From: Streptomyces liangshanensis
GTDB taxonomy: Bacteria; Actinomycetota; Actinomycetes; Streptomycetales; Streptomycetaceae
Length of the DNA: 64,000 nt
Assembly (NCBI RefSeq): GCF_011694815.1
Contig: NZ_CP050177.1
Span: forward strand, 3,275,001 to 3,339,000
Direction: 5' to 3'
Both the position numbers and the translations under genes were made by a program. Below the pieces are notes generated by a model. It searched no databases and was not told the DNA's origin. It worked only from the letters and a program-made list of their open reading frames with translations. This document shows, piece by piece, positions 43,546-52,964 of the stretch. Within the stretch, counting starts at the first letter, position 1. Each line of letters begins with the position of its first letter.

Positions 43546-45303
43546 TCAGGCGCCGAGCAGCCTCCGCACCCGGTCCGCCCCCACCGCGAGCAGCAGCGTG
43601 GGCAGCCGCGGCCCGGTGTCGCGCCCGACCAGCAGCCGGTACAGCAGCGCGAAGAACGTGCGCTGCGCGACCTTCAGCTCCGGCGTCGGCTTCGCGTCGG
43701 CCTCCAGGCCCGCGAGGACCTTCGGCACGCCGTACACGAGGGTTGTCAGCCCGTCCAGCGACCAGTGGCTGTCCAGCCCGGCCAGCAGCAGCCGCAGCGA
43801 CTCGGCGGACTGCTCGTCCAGCGAGCCCAGCAGCTCCTTGTCCGGCTCGTCGCGCACGACGGTCCGCGCCTCGGCCGGCACCTGGGTGGTGATCCAGTTC
43901 TCCGCGCGGTCCAGCCGGGGCCGTACCTCGTCCAGCGAGGCCAGCGGCCGGTCCGGGTCCAGCTCGCTGAGGATCCGGACGGTCTGCTCCTCGGCGCCCG
44001 CCGTGATGTCCACGACGGAGGCGAGGGTGCGGTACGGCAGCGGCCTCGCCGTCCTCGGCAGCTCCCCGGCCGCCGTGCCCGTGGCGCGCCCGTACGCGGC
44101 GGCGTCGGCGGGCAGCACGGAACCGTCGGCGACCTTGCGCTCCAGGGCGTCCCACTCGTCGTACAGCCGCTGGATCTCCTGGTCGAAGGCGATCTTGAAG
44201 GACTGGTTGGGGCGGCGGCGCGCGTACAGCCAGCGCAGCAGCGGGGCCTCCATGATCTTCAGGGCGTCGGCCGGGGTCGGCACCCCGCCCTTGCTGGACG
44301 ACATCTTCGCCATCCCCGAGATGCCCACGAAGGCGTACATCGGGCCGATCGGCTGGACGCCGTCGAAGATCTCGCGCACGATCTGGCCGCCGACGACGAA
44401 GGACGAGCCGGGCGAGGAGTGGTCGACGCCCGAGGGTTCGAAGATCACGCCCTCGTACGCCCAGCGCATCGGCCAGTCGACCTTCCAGACGAGCTTGCCG
44501 CGGTTGAACTCGCTGAGCAGGACCGTCTCGGAGAAGCCGCACGCGGTGCAGGTGTACGTCAGCTCGGTCGTGTCGTCGTCGTAGGCGGTGACGGTGGTCA
44601 GGTCCTTGCCGCAGCCGCCGCAGTACGGCTTGTACGGGAAGTAGCCGGCGGACCCGCCGCTGCCGTCGTCCTCCTCCGCCGCGCCGGAGCCCTCGGCGGC
44701 CTCCAGCTCGCCGTCCTCGGGCTTCTTCTGCTGCTGCTTGGCGGAAGTCTTCGCGGTCCCGTCCCCGGCCGCCTTGTCCTTCGTCCGGTACCGGCCGAGG
44801 ATCGCGTCGATGTCGGCGCGGTGCCGCATCGCGTGCAGGATCTGGTCGCGGTACGTCCCGGCCGTGTACTGCTCGGTCTGGCTGATCCCGTCGTACTCGA
44901 TGCCCAGCTCGGCGAGCGAGCCGATCAGGGCGGCCTTGAAGTGCTCGGCCCAGTTCGGGTACTCGGAACCGGCGGGGGCGGGCACCGAGGTCAGCGGCCT
45001 GCCGATGTGCTCGGCCCAGGACGCGTCGATGCCCGGGACGCCGTTCGGCACCTTGCGGTAGCGGTCGTAGTCGTCCCAGGAGATCAGGTGCCTGACCTCG
45101 TACCCCCGGCGGCGGATCTCGTCCGCGACCAGGTGCGGGGTCATGACCTCGCGGAGATTGCCCAGGTGGACGGGGCCCGAGGGGGAGATTCCGGACGCGA
45201 CGACGACGGGTTTCCCAGGCGCACGCCGCTCCGACTCGGCGATGACGTCGTCCGCGAAACGGGAGACCCAGTCGGCCTCGGTGCTCTGAGCCACGATCGG
45301 CAC
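43546..45303 (-). CDS. lysS: Lysyl-tRNA synthetase, class I
   Basis: 585-residue class I LysRS, the archaeal/spirochaete type also found in actinomycetes. [21 protein letters not shown] holds the HIGH-type motif and [13 protein letters not shown] the KMSKS motif. [11 protein letters not shown] and [10 protein letters not shown] form a zinc-binding insert, preceded by a Lys/Glu/Gly-rich low-complexity segment. GTG 45303 is chosen because the conserved protein begins [18 protein letters not shown] 45327 would add eight residues. It is divergent from argS. Confidence 0.93.
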   Translation of the reverse strand: MPIVAQSTEADWVSRFADDVIAESERRAPGKPVVVASGISPSGPVHLGNLREVMTPHLVADEIRRRGYEVRHLISWDDYDRYRKVPNGVPGIDASWAEHIGRPLTSVPAPAGSEYPNWAEHFKAALIGSLAELGIEYDGISQTEQYTAGTYRDQILHAMRHRADIDAILGRYRTKDKAAGDGTAKTSAKQQQKKPEDGELEAAEGSGAAEEDDGSGGSAGYFPYKPYCGGCGKDLTTVTAYDDDTTELTYTCTACGFSETVLLSEFNRGKLVWKVDWPMRWAYEGVIFEPSGVDHSSPGSSFVVGGQIVREIFDGVQPIGPMYAFVGISGMAKMSSSKGGVPTPADALKIMEAPLLRWLYARRRPNQSFKIAFDQEIQRLYDEWDALERKVADGSVLPADAAAYGRATGTAAGELPRTARPLPYRTLASVVDITAGAEEQTVRILSELDPDRPLASLDEVRPRLDRAENWITTQVPAEARTVVRDEPDKELLGSLDEQSAESLRLLLAGLDSHWSLDGLTTLVYGVPKVLAGLEADAKPTPELKVAQRTFFALLYRLLVGRDTGPRLPTLLLAVGADRVRRLLGA

Positions 45304-45439
45304 GTCCTTCTTTCGGCTACGCCCCATAAAAACCGGCGACGGCCATTGTCCCAGGTCCCCGCGACAGAGCGAAAACCGATTGATCGCCCATGGGATACTT
45401 GGGACGACTCCCCGTACCCGACAGGAACGGCTCCCCGCC

Positions 45440-47197
45440 ATGGCCCCGGTCACTTCCCTCGCCTCGACCGTCGATCAGCGCATCGCGGACGCTCTCTCGG
45501 CAGCTCTGCCGGAGGCCGGCTCCGCCGATCCGCTGCTGCGTCGAAGCGACCGGGCGGACTTCCAGGCCAACGGCATCCTGGCGCTCGCGAAGAAGCTCAA
45601 GGGCAACCCGCGGGAGCTGGCGGGCCAGGTCGTCGCCGCGCTCGCGGACAACGACGTGATCAAGGAGATCGAGGTCTCCGGCCCCGGCTTCCTCAACATC
45701 ACGCTCACCGACCGGGCGATCGTCGGGACGCTGGCCGCGCGGGCCGCCGACGACCGGCTCGGCGTGCCCTTCGCGGCCCACCCGGGCACGACGGTGATCG
45801 ACTACGCGCAGCCGAACGTGGCCAAGGAGATGCACGTCGGCCACCTCAGGTCGGCCGTGATCGGCGCCGCGATGGTGGAGATCCTGGAGTTCACCGGCGA
45901 GAAGGTGGTCCGGCGCCATCACATCGGCGACTGGGGCACCCAGTTCGGCATGCTCATCCAGTACTTGACCGAGCACCCGCACGAACTGGACCACCAGGGC
46001 GGTGACATCGACGGCGAGACGGCGATGTCGAACCTGAACCGGCTCTACAAGGCGTCCCGGGCGCTCTTCGACTCCGACGAGGAGTTCAAGGCCCGGTCCC
46101 GGGACCGGGTGGTGGCGCTCCAGGCCGGTGACAAGGAGACGCTCGCCCTCTGGCAGAAGTTCGTGGACGAGTCGAAGATCTACTTCTACTCGGTCTTCGA
46201 CAAGCTCGACATGGAGATCCACGACCCCGACGTCGTGGGCGAGTCGGGCTACAACGACATGCTGGAGGAGACCTGCCGGATCCTGGAGGAGACCGGGGTC
46301 GCGGTCCGCTCCGAGGGCGCGCTGTGCGTGTTCTTCGACGACGTGCTGGGCCCGGACGGCAACCAGGTCCCGCTGATCGTCAAGAAGTCGAACGGCGGGT
46401 ACGGGTACGCCGCCACGGACCTCTCGGCGATCCGGGACCGGGTGGGCCGGCTGGACGCGACGACCCTGCTGTACGTGGTCGACGCCCGGCAGGCGCTGCA
46501 CTTCAGGATGGTCTTCGAGACCGCGCGGCGGGCCGGCTGGCTGGGCGAGGGCACGAAGGCCGTCCAGCTCGCGTTCGGCACGGTGCTCGGCAAGGACGGC
46601 AAGCCGTTCAAGACGCGTGAGGGCGAGACCGTACGGCTGGAGGACCTGCTCGACGAGGCCGTCGAGCGGGCGACCGCGGTGGTACGGGAGAAGGCGCGCG
46701 ACCTGACGGAGCAGGAGATCGCCGAGCGGGGCGGGCAGGTGGGCATCGGCGCGGTGAAGTACGCGGACCTGTCCACGTCGGCCGTCCGGGACTACAAGTT
46801 CGACCTCGACCAGATGGTCTCGCTCAACGGCGACACCTCCGTGTACATCCAGTACGCGTACGCTCGGATCCAGTCGATCGTCCGCAAGGCCGGGGATGTC
46901 CGCCCCGCCCCGCACGCGGAGGTCGAACTGGCCCCGGCGGAGCGGGCGTTGGGACTGCACCTGGACCGGTTCGGCGAGGCACTCGCCGAGGTGGCGGCCG
47001 CCTACGAGCCGCACAAGCTCGCCGCGTACCTCTACCAACTGGCCTCGCTGTTCACGACGTTCTACGACCAGTGCCCGGTCCTCAAGGCGGAGTCGCCGGC
47101 CCTGGTGGAGAACCGCCTGTTCCTCTGCGACCTCACGGCCCGGACCCTGAAGCAGGGCCTGGCCCTGCTCGGCATCCGGTCGCCCGAGCGTCTTTGA
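45440..47197 (+). CDS. argS: Arginyl-tRNA synthetase
   Basis: 585-residue class I ArgRS. The N-terminal Add-1 domain (residues 1-110) is followed by [21 protein letters not shown] with the HIGH-type [64 protein letters not shown] in the KMSKS position, and the C-terminal tRNA-binding region with [19 protein letters not shown] 45440 is the usual start. Its last codons and stop are duplicated in tandem (see repeat 47183-47218). Confidence 0.96.
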   Translation: MAPVTSLASTVDQRIADALSAALPEAGSADPLLRRSDRADFQANGILALAKKLKGNPRELAGQVVAALADNDVIKEIEVSGPGFLNITLTDRAIVGTLAARAADDRLGVPFAAHPGTTVIDYAQPNVAKEMHVGHLRSAVIGAAMVEILEFTGEKVVRRHHIGDWGTQFGMLIQYLTEHPHELDHQGGDIDGETAMSNLNRLYKASRALFDSDEEFKARSRDRVVALQAGDKETLALWQKFVDESKIYFYSVFDKLDMEIHDPDVVGESGYNDMLEETCRILEETGVAVRSEGALCVFFDDVLGPDGNQVPLIVKKSNGGYGYAATDLSAIRDRVGRLDATTLLYVVDARQALHFRMVFETARRAGWLGEGTKAVQLAFGTVLGKDGKPFKTREGETVRLEDLLDEAVERATAVVREKARDLTEQEIAERGGQVGIGAVKYADLSTSAVRDYKFDLDQMVSLNGDTSVYIQYAYARIQSIVRKAGDVRPAPHAEVELAPAERALGLHLDRFGEALAEVAAAYEPHKLAAYLYQLASLFTTFYDQCPVLKAESPALVENRLFLCDLTARTLKQGLALLGIRSPERL

Positions 47198-47218
47198 GAA
47201 CCCGAGCGTCTTTGAGAA
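47183..47218 (+). repeat. 18-bp tandem duplication copying the argS C-terminus and stop
   Basis: CCCGAGCGTCTTTGAGAA is present twice without a mismatch (47183-47200, 47201-47218). The first copy contains the argS stop TGA (47195-47197). The period is a multiple of three, so the second copy carries the same stop in frame. Confidence 0.95.
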
Positions 47219-47229
47219 GTCACCCGGAC

Positions 47230-47253
47230 GGGGTGCCCGGGACCGGGCACCCC
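47230..47253 (+). terminator. Hairpin downstream of argS
   Basis: A 10-bp perfect GC stem (47230-47239 with 47244-47253) and a GGAC loop, 33 nt past the argS stop. No U-tract. Confidence 0.65.
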
Positions 47254-47342
47254 GGACAGCCGGCCGCAATATCCTGGTCGGTACGCGCGTTGGCGAACAG
47301 GGGACGCACCACGACGGTGTGACGCCGAGGCTGGGGGCCGAA

Positions 47343-48101
47343 GTGACCACGGTGACCGTGCAGTTGCCCGACCCGGGAGCGCCGCGCCCGGACGATCCCC
47401 CGCCGCGCCCGAGGCTGCTGCACCTGGGCCCGGGCCAGAGCGCGGACTTCGGCCGCGGAGCGCCGCGCGACCCGGTGGCCGTACCGCTGCGGGACCCCGG
47501 GGTGTCGCGCAGGGCCGGGCTGATCACGGCGGCGGAGGACTACTGGCGGCTGTCCAACTTCAGCCGTACGAGCACGTATGTCGTGGAGAACCTGGAAGGC
47601 GCCGGGGAGTACGTGAAGGTCCCGCCGGGGCGGCTCGGCGCCCCCGTACCGTTCGAGTTCTCCCGGGTGGTCCTGCCGTCGGCGGCGGGCTCCGCGCACT
47701 TCAAGGTCTTCGCGCCGCAGCACACGTATCTGACCGGTGAACCGGGGCCCGACCAGGGCGAGCCCACGACCAGCCCGTTCTCCCTCGACCCGACGTCCAA
47801 GTACTTCCTGGTGCTGCTGGCGCTGTGCGAGCCCCGGCTGCGTTCGCCGTCGAGCGCGGCCGTGCCCGGGGTCGGGGACGTGGTCGAACGGCTGCGCCCG
47901 CTGGAGTCGTGCCGGGACCTCACGCGGTCGGCGGCCAACTACCACATCGACTATCTCGCGTCGGCGAAACTGCGCCTGCGCGACGGCGGCGGGGACGCGG
48001 AGCCGGGCGGGAAGCGGGAGGCCCTGGTGGCGTTCGCGGTCCGCTTCGACCTCGTCCGCGAGGAGCACCTCGGCCTGCTTCCCCCACGGAGCAGGCACTG
48101 A
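47343..48101 (+). CDS. FHA-like domain protein
   Basis: 252-residue cytosolic protein. GQSADFGRGAPRD, DPGVSRRAGLITAAEDYWRLSNFSRTSTYVVENL (in blocks) match the FHA pattern: GR, the S-R-x-A/H loop and the N-x-S strand that reads phosphothreonine. The second half has no recognised domain. GTG 47343 is preferred (G-rich SD 5 nt upstream); GTG 47319 adds eight residues. The kinase gene follows 40 nt later, so this protein is a likely phospho-partner of that kinase. Confidence 0.75.
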   Translation: MTTVTVQLPDPGAPRPDDPPPRPRLLHLGPGQSADFGRGAPRDPVAVPLRDPGVSRRAGLITAAEDYWRLSNFSRTSTYVVENLEGAGEYVKVPPGRLGAPVPFEFSRVVLPSAAGSAHFKVFAPQHTYLTGEPGPDQGEPTTSPFSLDPTSKYFLVLLALCEPRLRSPSSAAVPGVGDVVERLRPLESCRDLTRSAANYHIDYLASAKLRLRDGGGDAEPGGKREALVAFAVRFDLVREEHLGLLPPRSRH

Positions 48102-48124
48102 CCGGGACGAAGCAGGCACTGACC
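48090..48124 (+). repeat. Direct repeat copying the end and stop of the FHA-like gene
   Basis: AGCAGGCACTGACC occurs at 48090-48103 and 48111-48124, period 21 bp. The first copy contains the stop TGA (48099-48101); the second repeats S-R-H-stop in the same frame, just before the kinase gene. Confidence 0.9.
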
Positions 48125-48141
48125 CGAAAGGCCCCACGCGA

Positions 48142-49761
48142 ATGGATCAGCGCACAAGACCGCCGCTCGACCTGCCCGCGGGATACCGCGTCGGCGACTG
48201 GACCCTGACCGGGCTGATCGGGTCCGGCGGGTGGGGCAGCGTGTACGGCGCGCGGCGCACGGACGACAGCCCGTCGGACGGTCCGGCGGACCACCCGGCC
48301 GGCGACCGTCCCGCAGCCGTGAAGTTCCTCCGTACCGACGTGCTGACCCCCGGCCAGCGGACCTCGATGGACGAGCTGATCCACCGGGAGATCCGGTTCA
48401 GCCAGGAGGCCGACCACCCGCATCTGGTACGGACCCACGCGGCGATCACGGTCAGCGACCCGGACGGCGCGGGCGGCCCCGGTCTCGACGGGGCGATCGC
48501 CCTGGTGATGGACCGGGCCGACCGCAGCCTCCAGGACGTGTTCACGGCCGCGGAGCCCGGCACCCCGCTGCCGGACGCCCCGGCCGTCCTGCGCGGCGTC
48601 GCGTCCGGGCTCGCCCACATGCACGGCGGCGGCTGGGTGCACGGCGACCTCAAGCCGGCCAACATCCTGCTGACGGACCGCGGGAACGTATGGCTCGCCG
48701 ACTTCGGCCTCACGGCCGAACTGGACGGCACCCACGCCTACATGCCGCCGCTGGGCTCGCTCGACCACGTACCGCCGGAGTGGTGGACGGAGCGGACCGG
48801 CGAGCGCGGCACGCTCGTCCGGCCGACGGCGGACCTCTGGGCGTTCGGCGTCCTCGCCCACCAGGTCTTCACCAGCGGACTGCACCCGTTCGTCGGCGGT
48901 ACGGCCAGGGCCCGCGCGCTGGCCGCCCAGGCGTACGCGTCGGGGGCGGCGCCGCTGCGGCTGGACGAGCGGGTGCCCGAGCGGTGGCGGGAGCTGATCA
49001 CCGAGTGCCTGGCGCCCGACCACGCGGCGCGGGCCGCGCTGACGGCGGAGGGGCTCGCCGCGCGGGTGGAGGCGCTGTGCGCGGTCCCGCGGCCGGGGCG
49101 GCTGCGGCGCCCGGCGGTGCTGCTGGCGGCGGCCGTGGCGCTGGTGACGGCGGTGGCGGCCGGGGTGGTCATGGCCGGGGACGACACGGACGAGTCGGGC
49201 GGTCCCGGCGCCTCGGTGAGCGGGGCGGGAGCGGGGGCGACGGCGTCCGAGGCGGCGTCGACCGGGGACGCGGCGCCGGGCGGCCCCGCCGACGCGCTGC
49301 CCGGCGCCATCCCGGCGGACTCCGACGTCCCGGCCGGGCTGCGGGGCATCATCACGCAGGCCGCGCAGCGGTGCACGCAGGAGAACATCACGCCCGCGCT
49401 GATCGCCGCGATGATCAAGGCGGAGAGCGGCTTCGACCCGGCGGCGGAACACCCCTCCTCCGACGAGTACGGCATCGCCATGTGGACCCCGACGGTCTTC
49501 AACGCGTGGGCGGTGGACGGGGACCGGGACGGCGACAAGGACTACATGTCACCGCCGGACGCGATCCCCAGCATGGCCGTGTACGTGTGCTGGCTGGGCC
49601 AGCGCTTCACGGCGGAGGGGCTGACGAAGAACATGCCGGCCCTCGTGGCGGCCGGGTACCGGACGAGCGACAAGGCGGTCGTCGACGCCCGGGGCGTACC
49701 TCCGCGCGTACAACCGCATGTGGACGAGGTCCTGCGGTACTTGGCGGAGTACACGAGGTGA
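48142..49761 (+). CDS. Ser/Thr protein kinase fused to an extracellular lytic-transglycosylase-like domain
   Basis: 539 residues. The kinase domain (residues about 15-305) has LIGSGGWGSVYGA (P-loop), AAVKFL with Lys61, WVHGDLKPANILL with catalytic Asp169 (HGD instead of HRD), and ADFGLTAE with Asp187. One membrane helix (about 320-345, AVLLAAAVALVTAVAAGVVMAG region) leads to a Gly/Ala linker and a lysozyme-like C-terminal domain: LIAAMIKAESGFDPAAEH with likely catalytic Glu428, EYGIAMWTPTVF and SMAVYVCWLGQRF, as in SLT-type transglycosylases. So a cytosolic kinase is joined to an outer-face peptidoglycan-binding or cleaving domain. ATG 48142. Confidence 0.88.
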   Translation: MDQRTRPPLDLPAGYRVGDWTLTGLIGSGGWGSVYGARRTDDSPSDGPADHPAGDRPAAVKFLRTDVLTPGQRTSMDELIHREIRFSQEADHPHLVRTHAAITVSDPDGAGGPGLDGAIALVMDRADRSLQDVFTAAEPGTPLPDAPAVLRGVASGLAHMHGGGWVHGDLKPANILLTDRGNVWLADFGLTAELDGTHAYMPPLGSLDHVPPEWWTERTGERGTLVRPTADLWAFGVLAHQVFTSGLHPFVGGTARARALAAQAYASGAAPLRLDERVPERWRELITECLAPDHAARAALTAEGLAARVEALCAVPRPGRLRRPAVLLAAAVALVTAVAAGVVMAGDDTDESGGPGASVSGAGAGATASEAASTGDAAPGGPADALPGAIPADSDVPAGLRGIITQAAQRCTQENITPALIAAMIKAESGFDPAAEHPSSDEYGIAMWTPTVFNAWAVDGDRDGDKDYMSPPDAIPSMAVYVCWLGQRFTAEGLTKNMPALVAAGYRTSDKAVVDARGVPPRVQPHVDEVLRYLAEYTR

Positions 49762-49937
49762 CCACCGCCCGCCGCCGGTCCTGACATCTGTCAGGACCCC
49801 CGCCGGGCCGGTCCCCCTACCGTTCGGGGCAGCACCACGGGCAGCCGCGCCGCCCGTCGGGCCGTGCCGTGGACGGGGGTCTCGGCACGGCCCGCCGCCC
49901 GCTCGGCCCCGCACGCGCCATCCGAGGGGGAGATCAC

Positions 49938-51107
49938 GTGCCCGTACGACGACACGGCAGACTCGCTTCTGTCCTGACGTGCCTGGCGGCGGCCGCCGCC
50001 CTGCTGACCCTGACGGGAACCCCGTCCGCCACCGCCGCCCCACCCGTACCCCAGGCACCGCCGACGGCCGCCGCCGCCGCCGTCGCCGTACCGCCCGGCG
50101 TCACCGCGGGGATCGCGGTCTTCGACCGGCAGACCAACACCTTCACCGAACAGCAGGGCGCCACGGCCCGGTTCCGCTCGGCGTCCGTCGTCAAGATCCT
50201 GCTGGCCCTGGACCACGTCTGGGACCTCGGCCCCGCGTACCAGCTCCCGGCGGCCGACCGGGCACGGCTGGACACCATGCTGCGCAGCAGTGACGACGAC
50301 GCGGCCAACTACTACTGGGAGCGCAACGGTTCCGGGGCGATCATCGACCGGATGGTCTCCCGGCTGGGCCTGGCCGACACGGCGCGCCCGCCGGCGGCCT
50401 ACCCCGGCTTCTGGGGGTACACCGCCCTGTCGGCCAACGACACGGTGCGGATCTACCGGTACGTGCTCGACGCGCCCGCGCCCCTCCGGGAGCTGATCAT
50501 GGGCAACCTGCGGCAGTCGACCCGGTGCGCCTCGGACGACTTCGACCAGCACTTCGGGATCCCGGGCTCGTTCGCGCGTCCTTGGGCGGTGAAGCAGGGC
50601 TGGTCGGGCTTCGCGTCGGGCGGCTGCGGTACGGCTCCGGCGCCCGCGGCGGCCCGGGGCGTCGCGGCGCCCGCGGGCGCGGCGGCCGTCGACCTGGCCC
50701 GGCCCGCCCTCCACACCACCGGCACGGTCGGTACGAACGACCGCACCGTCGTCGCCGTGTACACGCTGCACCCGGAGGGCACCCCGTACGGCAAGGCGTA
50801 CACCGACGTGAACCGGCTGACGCGCTCCCTGGACGTCCCGGGCGCCGTCCGCCCGTCGGGCACCTGGTTCACCACGTGGGGGACGGGCGTCAGCGTCCGC
50901 CCGGGCGCGGCGGCCGGGGGCACCAAGGTGACCTCGCTGCCGCCGGGGGTGGAGGTGCTGGTGGACTGCCAGAAGGAGGGCCAGGTGGTGAACGTGCCGC
51001 CGTACACGAACCAGTGGTGGGCCCATCTCCCGCAGTACGGCGGCTACATGACGAACATCTACCTCAACTCACCCGGCAACGAACTGCCGGGCGTGCCCGT
51101 CTGCTGA
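49938..51107 (+). CDS. Secreted serine hydrolase (class A beta-lactamase-like)
   Basis: 389-residue exported protein. GTG 49938 follows GGGGGAGAT. A signal peptide (LTCLAAAAALLTLTGTPSATAA) precedes a beta-lactamase/transpeptidase-like domain: RSASVVKILLALDHVW supplies the SxxK motif, RSSDDDAANYYWERNG the SDN-like motif and WAVKQGWSGF the KTG position (here KQG). The C-terminus (WFTTWGTGVSVRPGA, VEVLVDCQKEGQVV, NQWWAHLPQYGGYMTNIY) looks like an SH3-type wall-binding domain. KQG and SDD suggest it may not hydrolyse beta-lactams. Its last 49 bp overlap the convergent DUF4328 gene. Confidence 0.84.
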   Translation: MPVRRHGRLASVLTCLAAAAALLTLTGTPSATAAPPVPQAPPTAAAAAVAVPPGVTAGIAVFDRQTNTFTEQQGATARFRSASVVKILLALDHVWDLGPAYQLPAADRARLDTMLRSSDDDAANYYWERNGSGAIIDRMVSRLGLADTARPPAAYPGFWGYTALSANDTVRIYRYVLDAPAPLRELIMGNLRQSTRCASDDFDQHFGIPGSFARPWAVKQGWSGFASGGCGTAPAPAAARGVAAPAGAAAVDLARPALHTTGTVGTNDRTVVAVYTLHPEGTPYGKAYTDVNRLTRSLDVPGAVRPSGTWFTTWGTGVSVRPGAAAGGTKVTSLPPGVEVLVDCQKEGQVVNVPPYTNQWWAHLPQYGGYMTNIYLNSPGNELPGVPVC

Positions 51108-51802
51108 CCACCGGCGGGCAGCGCGGGGCCGTTCACCTTCTCGTTCTGGCGCGCGGTGATCCTGCGGACCACCAGGATCGCCGCGACCGCCGCGACGATG
51201 TCGAGGACGTCGGACGACATCAGGACGACGAGCGCCTGCTGGATGGCGGCGCCGTCCTCCGCGTCCTCGTACAGCCGGGACGCGAGGTTCCCGTAGGCCC
51301 GGCTGACGAGCCAGAGCGCCCACCAGAGGTTGATCAGGCCGCTGGAGGCGCGCCTGGCGAGCGCGAGGTGGGGTTCCGGCGCGCTGGCGGTCCAGATGTC
51401 GAGGGCGACGCGGCGCGGGTACCAGAGGCTCAGGATGGGCACGATCCAGCCCCACACGGCCCAGCTGGGCCCCTTGCTGTGCGCGTCGGGGGCGAAGGTC
51501 TGCGCGTTGCCGCGCACCCGGTGGAACCAGATGACGAACACGACGGCGCAGGCCACGAGCGTCAGGATCTGCATCACACCGGTCACGCCGTAGAGGCTCT
51601 CGGCACGCTCGTACGAGTCGTCCGGCGCCTCGTCGTAGCTGCCCGACAGCAGGGACCCCCACGCGGAGTGCAGGTCGAATCCGACGACCAGCGAGAACAG
51701 GTCGGCCGCGATGACCACTCCGAGCATCACGACGACGGCTTGCGAGAGGCCGTTGGGCGAGCGCAGCGGGCCCGTTCCCGGCAGCACGGGATTGATGGAC
51801 AT
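51059..51802 (-). CDS. DUF4328 domain membrane protein
   Basis: 247 residues with about five membrane helices (AVVVMLGVVIAADLFSLVVGF, VMQILTLVACAVVFVIWFHRV, WAVWGWIVPILSLWYPRRV, LINLWWALWLVSRAYGNLA, LDIVAAVAAILVVRRI), the DUF4328 pattern with WFHRVR, GWxVP and WYPRR. Function unknown. ATG 51802 is chosen; the open frame to 51892 adds a non-conserved lead. The C-terminal 16 codons overlap the 3' end of the serine hydrolase gene on the other strand. Confidence 0.85.
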   Translation of the reverse strand: MSINPVLPGTGPLRSPNGLSQAVVVMLGVVIAADLFSLVVGFDLHSAWGSLLSGSYDEAPDDSYERAESLYGVTGVMQILTLVACAVVFVIWFHRVRGNAQTFAPDAHSKGPSWAVWGWIVPILSLWYPRRVALDIWTASAPEPHLALARRASSGLINLWWALWLVSRAYGNLASRLYEDAEDGAAIQQALVVLMSSDVLDIVAAVAAILVVRRITARQNEKVNGPALPAGGQQTGTPGSSLPGELR

Positions 51803-52132
51803 GAAAGTGGACCCCCCACAGGAAAAAGCCACCGACCGGCGGCCACCGCCGGAACATACGTGGGGTGACCACCAGCTGTCCACGGAGATCATCGAGCCGG
51901 GCGGCCGCGTGACGCACCCTCCCGGACGGGTCGCCGAGCAGCCGCACCGCCGACGCGGGTCTCAGCCGGGGTCGCCCGCGGCCCGGTACCGCACTTCGTC
52001 GTGAGAGTCCCGGCCGAAGCGCTCGACCAGCTCGTCCGTCGACTCCGGGTCGTCCCCCTACCCCGCCGCGACCCCCACGGGCCATGTCCCCATCCTGGCG
52101 GACATGGCCCGTCCACGAGGTTGGCATCACCC
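51803..52132. other. Gene-free region between the DUF4328 gene and the octamer array
   Basis: About 330 bp with no convincing gene on either strand. It must hold the DUF4328 promoter. A CCATGTCCC...GACATGGCC pair near 52082-52108 forms a small dyad; its role is unknown. Confidence 0.4.
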
Positions 52133-52318
52133 CGACACCACTCGGCGCCACCTGGTGCCACCCGGCGCCATTCCAGGTCCCCCAGCCCCCGCCGAACACG
52201 CTTGGCGCCACTCCCGCCAGGGCGGCGCCATCACGTTTCCGCAGGTCAGAGCCGCCCCAGCGACCCCCTCCGGGCAAGTGCCGCCAGACTGGTTGCGCGT
52301 GGCGCCACTTTGATGCCA
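52133..52318. promoter_or_regulatory. Array of TGGCGCCA-type octamers upstream of the RHH gene
   Basis: Octamers close to the palindrome TGGCGCCA lie at 52143, 52153, 52163, 52203, 52223 and 52300, with weaker ones at 52133 and 52311. Starts of the first main group are exactly 10 bp apart, and 52203 and 52223 keep the same 10-bp phase. The box at 52300-52307 sits between a possible -35 (TTGCGC, 52293) and -10 (CATGAT, 52317). Tandem 8-bp palindromes are how MetJ-type ribbon-helix-helix repressors bind, and the next gene encodes an RHH protein. Confidence 0.7.
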
Positions 52319-52328
52319 TGATGACGTC

Positions 52329-52847
52329 ATGGACCTCACCCCGTATGTCGACTCCCTCCGCCGCGAACTCGCGGTGGCCGCCGAAGCCGGTGGCGACGAC
52401 GCTCGTGCGTTGGCCGATCGGCTCACCGCTCCGCTGGAGTCGGCGGCCCGGCTGACCATGCTCAACGTGCTCTCCGCCGCGACGGACGAGATCACCCGCG
52501 ACCTCGCGCCCGGTTCGGTCGACGTACGGCTGCGCGGGGTCGACCCCGACTTCGTGGTGACACGGCCGCCCGCCGAGACCGCCGCCCCGGCCGAGCCGGC
52601 CGCACCCGTGGAGCCGCTCAAGGCGCACGCGCCCGCCGACGGCGACGAGGGGGGCACCGCCCGCGTCAACCTGCGCCTGCCCGCGCCCCTCAAGGCCCGC
52701 GCCGAGGAGGCCGCGAACCGCGAGGGCCTGTCGGTCAACGCGTGGCTGGTACGGGCGGTGTCGGCCGCGGTCGACGGCGGCGCCCGGCCCCGTACCCCGC
52801 AGAAGCCCCAGACCGTCGGACAGAGCATCACGGGCTGGGTCCGCTGA
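52329..52847 (+). CDS. Ribbon-helix-helix (HicB/Arc-type) regulator-like protein
   Basis: 172 residues. The N-terminal helical part (VDSLRRELAVAAEAGGDDARALADRL, LTMLNVLSAATDEITRDL in blocks) has no recognised fold; an Ala/Pro linker follows. Residues about 117-155 (ARVNLRLPAPLKARAEEAANREG, LSVNAWLVRAVSAAV) form a typical RHH DNA-binding domain like that of HicB-family antitoxins. No HicA-type toxin gene is adjacent. The ATG 52329 lacks an SD and lies a few bases past a possible -10, so the mRNA may be leaderless. It probably binds the octamer array and controls itself and the exporter genes (inference). Confidence 0.8.
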   Translation: MDLTPYVDSLRRELAVAAEAGGDDARALADRLTAPLESAARLTMLNVLSAATDEITRDLAPGSVDVRLRGVDPDFVVTRPPAETAAPAEPAAPVEPLKAHAPADGDEGGTARVNLRLPAPLKARAEEAANREGLSVNAWLVRAVSAAVDGGARPRTPQKPQTVGQSITGWVR

Positions 52848-52964
52848 CGGTCCGCCAACGGCCGCCGACGACACCCGCACCCCACGCCCCGTACCACTCC
52901 CTCACCCACCCATCACGTCCCCACCAGCGGGGACGCACCCCAGCCCCAAGAGGACGGGACCACC

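Noticed and set aside
45317..47527. 736-residue minus-strand ORF opposite argS
   Set aside because: Antisense shadow; argS has full family motifs.
52329..52847. HicAB toxin-antitoxin system
   Set aside because: The RHH domain resembles HicB, but no HicA-like double-stranded RNA-binding toxin gene lies on either side.
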